A DNA stretch of 12,188 bases from DAOVGZ01 sp964477815 (GTDB lineage: Bacteria > Babelota > Babeliae > Babelales > Vermiphilaceae): NCBI GenBank assembly GCA_964477815.1, contig CAYZEO010000028.1, positions 1 through 12,188 on the forward strand, given 5' to 3'. Of the stretch, positions 7,256 to 12,188 are shown one piece after another. Numbering within the stretch: the first letter of the stretch is position 1; each line of letters opens with the position of its first letter. The notes beneath the pieces were generated by a model, which did no database searches, was not told where the DNA came from, and worked only from the letters and a program-made list of their open reading frames with translations. The position numbers were made by a program, and so were the translations under genes.

Positions 7256-7942
7256 TTATTCTTTTGTAATCTGAGAACACAAAGAAACGAGCTTACGCCT
7301 TCTATTGCCCACTTGATAAAAAAATTCTCTACACACTAAGCGTTCCGTTTTTTTATCCGGAATCCATTTCCCCGCCGCCCAGTAGACGAGTTGACTTTTC
7401 TTGTATGGGCTTGCCCCGCTAAACATTCTAACCAATTCTTCTGGCTGCAAAGATGCTCGGGCACAAAAAAGGTCAACTTCATAGTCTGTTGTTCGCAAGA
7501 AAGTTCTCCAGTCAGATTCATAAAACTCGCAATTTTCCAAGCCAAGAGTATCTACAACTCGTTGTAAAAAACGAAGCTTCTTCTGATTAACTTCTATCAA
7601 CATTAAACTAATGTGAGGATACGCAATTTTTAGCGGAATACCAGGAAATCCACCACCAGTCCCAATATCACACAACATTCTTATTTTTTGCATATCGACA
7701 AAATTTTTCAACTGAAGCGAATCCTTAAAATGGTACAACAAAATATCTTGAGGATTTGTGATAGTGGTGATATTGATTTTCTCACTTTCTTGGCGAAGTA
7801 AAACCATGTAATTTAGAAATTGTTCAGCTTGTTTTTCGCTTAACTGTTCATCACTAACAAACTGTTCCCATTCCTGCGTAAACTGTTTTCCAAACAGCTC
7901 CTGTATATCCAAGCCAGACCCTTTTAAATTATGGATTTTCAA
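7256..7942 (-). CDS. rsmG: 16S rRNA (guanine-N7)-methyltransferase RsmG (GidB)
   Basis: SAM-dependent methyltransferase that makes m7G527 in the 530 loop of 16S rRNA; loss gives low-level streptomycin resistance in other bacteria. The 228-aa length is typical. Visible family motifs are INITTITNPQDILLYHFKDSL (residues 56-76, partly quoted), the SAM-binding loop CDIGTGGGFPGIPLKIAYP (91-109), NQKKLRFLQ (119-127) and a DLFCARA motif (157-163) in the position of the usual RA(V) motif. The start is TTG at 7942. An in-frame stop lies six codons upstream and GTGAG precedes by 4 nt, so there is little room for another start. A TATACT element sits 27 bp upstream. It diverges from the secreted-protein gene at 8053. 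Confidence 0.95.
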   Translation of the reverse strand: MKIHNLKGSGLDIQELFGKQFTQEWEQFVSDEQLSEKQAEQFLNYMVLLRQESEKINITTITNPQDILLYHFKDSLQLKNFVDMQKIRMLCDIGTGGGFPGIPLKIAYPHISLMLIEVNQKKLRFLQRVVDTLGLENCEFYESDWRTFLRTTDYEVDLFCARASLQPEELVRMFSGASPYKKSQLVYWAAGKWIPDKKTERLVCREFFYQVGNRRRKLVSLCSQITKE

Positions 7943-7968
7943 AAACTCACTATGTTAACGTGAGCCTG

Positions 7969-7974
7969 AGTATA
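7969..7974 (-). promoter_or_regulatory. candidate -10 element of rsmG
   Basis: TATACT on the minus strand lies 27 bp before the TTG start of rsmG, predicting a short leader of about 20 nt. I see no clear -35 hexamer at standard spacing. A 5-bp stem, CTCAC (7946-7950) with GTGAG (7960-7964), lies between it and the gene. Confidence 0.35.
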
Positions 7975-7996
7975 CGTAGTTTTTAATTGTACCCTA

Positions 7997-8034
7997 TGTT
8001 GCGCAAAAAAATAAGCTTCCAGAACCGCGCAACA
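7997..8034. other. 8-bp perfect inverted repeat upstream of a secreted-protein gene
   Basis: TGTTGCGC (7997-8004) and GCGCAACA (8027-8034) are exact reverse complements separated by 22 nt. They are GC-richer than their surroundings. The second arm ends 8 nt before GGAG (8043-8046), the ribosome binding site of the gene starting at 8053. The repeat could form a hairpin in that mRNA leader or be a binding site in the divergent promoter region. The repeat is directly visible; any role is inference. Confidence 0.5.
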
Positions 8035-8052
8035 ATAGACATGGAGAATCCT

Positions 8053-8781
8053 ATGAAGACCAATATTAAAATCTCTTTGTTTGTCTGCGCCATTGCGACA
8101 ACACAGTCGATTCTTAGTGATTACATTATTACCTTTTTTATGCGTCCCTATCCTTATCTTCCAGAAACAGAAAAAAAAATAACTAAAGAGGAAGCACAAA
8201 TAAAATCTGCTAAACTCAAAAAACCAGGAAAAATTGCAAAATACACACTTAGATCAATTTTGCAGTCAAATATCGCTTCTGGCATATTCTGCACCTACAG
8301 TGGTCAACTAGAAATTTCCGACCAAGACGGTCAGGTTACCTTCGCTCGTCGACAAGAATCACCCAATGTTAAACTTCTGATCACCAATAGAGTTACCCCT
8401 ATTTTAATGGGAGGACAGACTATTCACCACTGGGAAATTGAAGGAGGATCCCCCGCAAGACTTTATTATGTGAATCAAAGAGAAGACGAGGAAACAAATA
8501 TTGAATTTTGGGATGTAAAAAAAATAAAATTGCCCGCAAATAATCGAATTTCGCTTGATACTATTATAATTTTTGCAAAGCCAAGCCACATTTTTGTTCC
8601 AGAAGGAATCACGCAAATAGAAAAAGACACTCAACTGATTTTGCCCGACATTTATGTTAAAAAAAATATAGATAAACTTTCAAACAGCTTCTATGTTCTC
8701 AATCTCAAACGTTTTTTTTCACAAACAAAAGAACAATACCAAATCAAAGAAAAAGAGTATTCTGTGCAGACCCAAGGATAA
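8053..8781 (+). CDS. Hypothetical secreted protein, probably beta-rich
   Basis: I do not recognise a characterised family. The 242-aa product begins with a likely Sec signal peptide, MKTNIKISLFVCAIATTQSILS, partly charged then hydrophobic, with cleavage possible after Ser22. The mature part has a short Lys/Glu-rich linker (about 38-62). A region of alternating hydrophobic and polar residues follows, suggesting beta strands: GIFCTYSGQLEIS, VKLLITNRVTPILMGG, HHWEIEGGSPARLYYV and IIIFAKPSHIFVPEGI. The start at ATG 8053 has GGAG exactly 6 nt upstream. In-frame starts at 7987 (TTG), 7996 and 8041 would precede or overlap that site and the inverted repeat. It is followed 63 bp later by the HPS-like gene on the same strand, which has its own candidate promoter. 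Confidence 0.75.
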   Translation: MKTNIKISLFVCAIATTQSILSDYIITFFMRPYPYLPETEKKITKEEAQIKSAKLKKPGKIAKYTLRSILQSNIASGIFCTYSGQLEISDQDGQVTFARRQESPNVKLLITNRVTPILMGGQTIHHWEIEGGSPARLYYVNQREDEETNIEFWDVKKIKLPANNRISLDTIIIFAKPSHIFVPEGITQIEKDTQLILPDIYVKKNIDKLSNSFYVLNLKRFFSQTKEQYQIKEKEYSVQTQG

Positions 8782-8794
8782 ACTAATAATCTCT

Positions 8795-8803
8795 TGGTAT
8801 ACT
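8795..8803 (+). promoter_or_regulatory. candidate extended -10 promoter of the HPS-like gene
   Basis: TGGTATACT has the TGn extension joined to a five-of-six -10 hexamer (TATACT, 8798-8803), 41 nt before the ATG at 8845. An extended -10 can work without a good -35, and none is seen here. This would give a leader of about 35 nt and independent expression from the upstream gene. Confidence 0.4.
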
Positions 8804-8844
8804 TAGTCAAAGACAAAAATTGTAAACCGACTCAAAGGAAATGT

Positions 8845-9468
8845 ATGAAATTACAAATATCGTTTGATGTCACCGATCTTGAATTCGCACTATCAACAGC
8901 AAAACAAGTTGAAAACTTTTGTGACACAATTGAAATAGGAGCAGTACTTATTCATAAATATGGCATTCAAGCAATTGAACAGTTCCAAAAAGAACTCCCA
9001 GAAAAAACAATACTTGCAGATACAAAAATTCTCGATCGTGGAAAAATGATAGCCGGCGTTTTTGCACAAGCAAAAGTAAACTGGATAACCGTTATGGCAG
9101 GAGCCGGAAATAATGTCATTCACTCTGTTTGCACAACTGCGCATGATTCTGGGGTAAAAGTGATGTTGGATCTTTTGGATGCAGAATCTCCGGGGCAATC
9201 TGCACTCGAAGCAAAAAATCTCGGCATAGACTCTATTATTTTTCACAGCCCCCACGACGAACAGGATGAAATGCTTTTCTTGGATGATTGGGAAATTGTA
9301 AGTGGAAACACCGACCTGCCTATATTTATATCCGCAAAAATTAAACGAGAAAATGTAGAAAAAATCATTAGCCTAAAACCAGAAGGTCTCGTTATTGGCA
9401 CAAGCATTGTAACATCAGAAAACCCTGCTCAAGAAGCACAGTTTTTCTACAATCTTTTAAACAAATAA
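8845..9468 (+). CDS. 3-hexulose-6-phosphate synthase-like enzyme (OMPDC/HUMPS superfamily)
   Basis: A single compact TIM barrel of 207 aa, the normal size for hexulose-6-phosphate synthase (HPS) and 3-keto-L-gulonate-6-phosphate decarboxylase. Superfamily residues are present: Asp8 at the end of strand 1 (ISFDVTD), Glu30 in DTIEIGAVLIHKYG, and the signature DxKxxD as Asp59-Lys61-Asp64 in ADTKILDRG. MLDLLDA and IFHSPHDEQ (His134) follow, then a phosphate-binding end GLVIGTSIV. Closest relatives usually read ADLKTMDAG, so Thr60 and Arg65 are unusual. HPS condenses formaldehyde with ribulose-5-phosphate, or in reverse makes ribulose-5-phosphate. No isomerase partner (hxlB) is adjacent. ATG at 8845 has AAAGGA 5 nt upstream; the frame extends to TTG 8794, rejected for lack of a ribosome binding site. 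Substrate choice between HPS and a decarboxylase is unsettled. Confidence 0.8.
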   Translation: MKLQISFDVTDLEFALSTAKQVENFCDTIEIGAVLIHKYGIQAIEQFQKELPEKTILADTKILDRGKMIAGVFAQAKVNWITVMAGAGNNVIHSVCTTAHDSGVKVMLDLLDAESPGQSALEAKNLGIDSIIFHSPHDEQDEMLFLDDWEIVSGNTDLPIFISAKIKRENVEKIISLKPEGLVIGTSIVTSENPAQEAQFFYNLLNK

Positions 9469-9471
9469 ATC

Positions 9472-9505
9472 GGTCAAAATGAAGCTCTTGATCTTTTTTA
9501 TTTTG
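9472..9505 (+). terminator. weak candidate intrinsic terminator after the HPS-like gene
   Basis: GGTCAA (9472-9477) can pair with TTGATC (9488-9493), six pairs including one G-T, around a 10-nt loop. The tract TTTTTTATTTT follows at once. It lies 4 bp after the stop of the HPS-like gene and runs into the 3' end of the convergent ligase gene. The stem is weak and GC-poor. Confidence 0.35.
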
Positions 9506-11414
9506 CAAACTGATCTTTATAAAGACCTTTGATTTCTTTGACCGATGTTGCTTGCTCTGGAGATTTATCAGGACGATATCCCATAAAACGAGGAAACCGC
9601 AATGCCAACCCGGATGTTTTATCTGTTTTTCCAGCTGTGTGTAACGGGGATACTGTTATCTCATCGGCCCTAATGAGACAAACGATTTCTGGAGCTATCC
9701 ATAAATCTGGATACAACTCTTTTGGACAAATAACATTTGATGGCTTTTTACTTACTTTGAAAGAATCACACTTTTTTTTCAACTCTTTCCACTGAACATC
9801 CGACAAGCCAGTCCCAATTTTTGCTATTGTCTGGAAAGAATCTATTTTCTTATTATAAACACCAACCAAGAAGGCCCCTATCCCAAAACGAGCACGCTTA
9901 CCTCTTCCTGCATAATACCCAAGAATAACACAATCAATAGTATCTTCTAAATGTCCCTCTTCCTGCCTCTTCAGCTTTATCCAGTTAAAATTTCGCTTGC
10001 CGGGTTGATAAATCGAATCCTCTCGCTTGACCACCAAACCTTCAAGACCGGCCGCAATATTTTCGTTAAAGTAATCTTCTAGTTCTTGTGCTGTTTTTAT
10101 TTTTTTTTCATCAATAACTTGGACCGTATCTTTATCTGTTTTTTTAAAAAGAGAAAGAAGTTTTTTCCGACGTTGTAAATGTGTCTTGCTCAAATACTCA
10201 TGGCCATCAAGATAAAGTAAATCAAAAAGAAAAACCCGCAAAGGCATTTGCTCTATCGCTTTTTCAATGCCATGCTTGCGTTTACGTTTTACTGTCTCCT
10301 GAAACGGCAAAAAACTTCCAGTATTTTGGTCATATACTATTGCTTCTCCCTCACAAATCAACTCTTTAACATTAAGTTTCGAAACAGCTTTGGCAAGATC
10401 TGGAAACATATAAGTCATATCAACTAAATTTCTAGAAAAAAACGCAATTTTTGGTTTTTGATGTGTTTTGTTCACATGAATCTGCAAGCGAAAACCATCT
10501 AACTTCGGCTGGGCAACACAGTCGCCAATTTTTTTTATAATCGCCTTAGCCGTTGGTAATCTTTCCGCTGCTGCAGGACGAATTGGAATGCCAACCTGAA
10601 CCTTCATCTTTGAAATTGCTTTTATACCATCTTTTTTAAGCGTTTTTGCAATAAAGCCAATGTCTGCACAAACGTTGTATGCATTTTCAATGATTTTTCT
10701 CAGAGATTTATCGCCAACCTCCATCCAAGAAAGTGCGTCAATAATAGTCATATCAGAAAAACCAAGACGTAACTTTCCAACAACAATTCTTGCAACAAAT
10801 TTAGCGGATAAAGGATCAAGTTTTAGAAAAAGTTTTTCTAGAGCATGAGCTTTTGACTCCTGAGAACCTACTCCTTTCATTTTTTCTATCGTCTTAAGTT
10901 CTTTGTACACCTGCATTACGGTTAACTGTTCTTTCGCTTTCCAACCACCTTCTTCTAAAACAGAACCGACATCACCGTACTTTTTTACTTTTTGTTTAAC
11001 AGATTTTTCTGAAAGTTTGGTTAAATGAGCAACAACAGCAATGAGATTTTTTTCTGCCATTTGAAACTGCGTACCAATGTACGGAGAATGTAACTGTCCA
11101 AGCGAAAGATAACTGATAATACTTGCTTCTGACGGTGTCGCAGATTTGAAAAGATCTGCCAGGAGTTTCGTAATTTTCAGACGACCACTCACCTGCTCTA
11201 TTTGGTCAAATACCTGTGCTACGGTAAGAAATTTCACACGTTCCTCATCATTATTACTTTTACTTTTACCAAAGGAACCTCTTTTTTTTGTAGACATACC
11301 CCAATCAAAACACAACTGCTTGTCCACAATCACACCCCCTACAAGTTCTGTTTTTTCACTACATCCGATAAAGCAAAAAAGAAAAAAAAGAAAAAGGGAA
11401 ACACGTGACCTCAT
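9498..11414 (-). CDS. lig: ATP-dependent DNA ligase (archaeal/eukaryotic LigI type) with lipoprotein-like N-terminal extension
   Basis: Seals DNA nicks through an enzyme-AMP intermediate. Domains (numbered from 11414): helical DNA-binding domain about 60-270; adenylation domain with Lys304 in the KLDG motif (AQPKLDGFR), FFSRN, CEGEAIVYD, LFDLLYLDG, EGLVVKR and NWIKLKR; OB domain from DCVILGYYAGRGKRARFG onward; C-terminal TSGLALRFPRF. All nucleotidyltransferase motifs are present, so it is probably active. Bacteria normally rely on NAD-dependent LigA, so this type suggests ancient transfer or an accessory role. The start is uncertain. ATG 11414, 6 bp after the pgsA stop, adds MRSRVSLFLFFLFCFIGC, a lipoprotein-like signal. 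GTG 11327 has AGGGGG 7 nt upstream and gives a cytoplasmic enzyme. ATG 11297 has only a weak site. I give the longest frame; the ligase assignment is sure, the first 39 residues are not. Confidence 0.9.
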   Translation of the reverse strand: MRSRVSLFLFFLFCFIGCSEKTELVGGVIVDKQLCFDWGMSTKKRGSFGKSKSNNDEERVKFLTVAQVFDQIEQVSGRLKITKLLADLFKSATPSEASIISYLSLGQLHSPYIGTQFQMAEKNLIAVVAHLTKLSEKSVKQKVKKYGDVGSVLEEGGWKAKEQLTVMQVYKELKTIEKMKGVGSQESKAHALEKLFLKLDPLSAKFVARIVVGKLRLGFSDMTIIDALSWMEVGDKSLRKIIENAYNVCADIGFIAKTLKKDGIKAISKMKVQVGIPIRPAAAERLPTAKAIIKKIGDCVAQPKLDGFRLQIHVNKTHQKPKIAFFSRNLVDMTYMFPDLAKAVSKLNVKELICEGEAIVYDQNTGSFLPFQETVKRKRKHGIEKAIEQMPLRVFLFDLLYLDGHEYLSKTHLQRRKKLLSLFKKTDKDTVQVIDEKKIKTAQELEDYFNENIAAGLEGLVVKREDSIYQPGKRNFNWIKLKRQEEGHLEDTIDCVILGYYAGRGKRARFGIGAFLVGVYNKKIDSFQTIAKIGTGLSDVQWKELKKKCDSFKVSKKPSNVICPKELYPDLWIAPEIVCLIRADEITVSPLHTAGKTDKTSGLALRFPRFMGYRPDKSPEQATSVKEIKGLYKDQFAK

Positions 11415-11420
11415 TCCTAC

Positions 11421-12071
11421 TCATGCTCCAGGAAAATCTTCTCGATCCCATCTCCGGTCATCTACATTTGAAGAACTTCCTGCATCTGATTCAGACAACC
11501 CAAACGGCCCAAATTTTTTTCTAAACTGATCGTAATACGTTTTCGCAGACAAAACGCAAAGGATCAAAACAAGACCAAGAAGAACTGTTTCGATAACATT
11601 CCACTTATTTGTAATACCCACAGACTGGTATGGATTCAAAATGACAAAGGTTAAAAACACCATCTGAACTGTAGTTTTTAACTTACCCCAAAAAGAAACA
11701 GGAATCGAAAAACCATTCTCACGAGCAAGCGCACGCACACCCATCACAAAAAAATCACGACCAATCAAAATGATAACCCAGTAAAAAAAAATCTTATTGG
11801 CTGCAAGCAACGCAATAAGACTTGAATACGACAAAAACTTGTCCGCTATCGGATCCAACTGTTTTCCAAGACGAGATTCCTGATTGAATCGACGAGCAAT
11901 GAAACCATCAAAAAAATCGGTCAAACTTAAAAGTGCAAATAAAATCGCCAAAAACAAATTGACAACAAAACTATTGTAAGGAAGAAGATACACAAGAAGT
12001 ACAGGGAGCATTAAAGGGGAAACGATAAGCCTAGTAGCCGTTAAAACATTCGGAACAGTGAAAATCTTCAT
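11421..12071 (-). CDS. pgsA: CDP-diacylglycerol-glycerol-3-phosphate 3-phosphatidyltransferase
   Basis: Inner-membrane enzyme joining CDP-diacylglycerol and glycerol-3-phosphate to form phosphatidylglycerol phosphate, the committed step to phosphatidylglycerol. The CDP-alcohol phosphotransferase signature is exact: Asp52, Asp55-Gly56, Ala59-Arg60, Gly69, Asp73, Asp77 (DFFDGFIARR, then GKQLDPIAD). N-terminal FTVPNVLTATRLIVSPLM is typical of PgsA, and about five or six membrane segments follow. ATG at 12071 is preceded by GAGG with 7-nt spacing; the frame runs open to 12110, but those 13 residues lack a ribosome binding site and family similarity. After the last helix comes an unusual hydrophilic tail of about 35 residues rich in Ser, Asp and Arg. 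The gene lies 56 bp after tRNA(CAU) on the same strand with no visible terminator between, and 6 bp before the ligase frame. Confidence 0.93.
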   Translation of the reverse strand: MKIFTVPNVLTATRLIVSPLMLPVLLVYLLPYNSFVVNLFLAILFALLSLTDFFDGFIARRFNQESRLGKQLDPIADKFLSYSSLIALLAANKIFFYWVIILIGRDFFVMGVRALARENGFSIPVSFWGKLKTTVQMVFLTFVILNPYQSVGITNKWNVIETVLLGLVLILCVLSAKTYYDQFRKKFGPFGLSESDAGSSSNVDDRRWDREDFPGA

Positions 12072-12127
12072 GAAAAAACCTCGTTTAGAAACCCCTAGTC
12101 TACTCTGCACTCACAAGCCGTTTGTTC

Positions 12128-12188
12128 TGGTAGCGGCGCAGGGACTTGAACCCCGGACCTACGGATTATGATTCCGTCGCTCTAACCA
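12128..12188 (-). tRNA. tRNA with CAU anticodon (probably elongator Met), partial
   Basis: Read on the minus strand, the 3' part of a tRNA is visible, cut by the window end inside the D-arm. The anticodon stem is ACGGA/TCCGT around loop ATCATAA, so the anticodon is CAT (plus positions 12168-12170). The T-loop is TTCAAGT, the acceptor 3' strand is CGCCGCT, the discriminator is A and CCA is encoded (12128-12130). The three stacked G:C pairs of initiator tRNA are absent, so it is elongator Met or the lysidine-modified tRNA-Ile2. The missing acceptor and D-arm prevent a firm choice. Confidence 0.88.

Noticed and set aside
7939..8199. Minus-strand open frame of 86 codons in the rsmG upstream spacer and the start of the secreted-protein gene
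   Set aside because: Cys/Phe-rich composition is a reverse-strand shadow of the plus gene, which has a signal peptide and ideal ribosome binding site.
8794..8844. N-terminal extension of the HPS-like protein from TTG 8794
   Set aside because: No ribosome binding site there, it overlaps the candidate promoter, and the barrel begins properly at ATG 8845.
11340..11400. Programmed frameshift or pseudogene at the A/T runs near the ligase start
   Set aside because: The frame stays open without interruption through the runs, and nothing downstream is broken; slippage cannot be judged from one sequence.
12072..12110. 13-residue N-terminal extension of PgsA
   Set aside because: ATG 12071 has GAGG at good spacing and matches the usual PgsA N-terminus; the upstream codon has no such site.
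1..12188. CRISPR array, insertion sequence, toxin-antitoxin or phage defence genes
   Set aside because: No regularly spaced repeats, transposase motifs, terminal inverted repeats or defence-family domains were seen; nearly all sequence is accounted for by the listed genes.

Overview
The window is AT-rich (well under 40% GC by eye) bacterial chromosome, densely packed, with short intergenic gaps and mostly housekeeping genes. Typical bacterial families (RsmG, GatC/GatA, MreC, PgsA, Dus, SppA) sit beside an archaeal-type ATP-dependent DNA ligase and two signal-peptide-bearing proteins I do not recognise. This mix would fit a host-associated lineage with a reduced genome, such as Candidatus Dependentiae (TM6). 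That placement is inference from overall flavour, not from a marker gene.

Layout: (1) tRNA-Val(UAC) on the minus strand with a good sigma70-type promoter just upstream. (2) sppA-like S49 peptidase on plus, converging with and overlapping by 4 bp the minus-strand pair dus -> mreC. (3) A 235-bp divergent spacer, then a plus-strand secreted protein of unknown function. (4) A minus-strand cluster rsmG -> MATE exporter -> gatC -> gatA, in which the last three genes are separated by only 9 to 12 bp. (5) A divergent 110-bp spacer with an 8-bp inverted repeat, then on plus a second secreted unknown protein and a hexulose-6-phosphate-synthase-like (HUMPS/OMPDC superfamily) enzyme. (6) On minus, tRNA(CAU), cut by the window end, -> pgsA -> ATP-dependent DNA ligase.

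Functions cover translation (two tRNAs, tRNA dihydrouridylation, GatCA transamidosome subunits, 16S rRNA methylation), cell envelope (MreC, PgsA, SppA, MATE exporter), DNA joining, and one carbon-sugar aldolase/decarboxylase-type enzyme. Usual partners are not beside their genes: no gatB, mreB/mreD or hxlB appears here. Several genes start with GTG or TTG, and in six the best ribosome binding site selects a start inside the longest open frame.

The most unusual feature is the ligase reading frame. It opens 6 bp after pgsA with a 39-residue extension that looks like a lipoprotein signal peptide (FIGC lipobox), in frame with a complete LigI-type ligase. Whether that extension is translated is the main open question. 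No mobile elements, CRISPR arrays, rRNA or recognisable defence systems were seen, and no gene-free stretch exceeds 300 bp.
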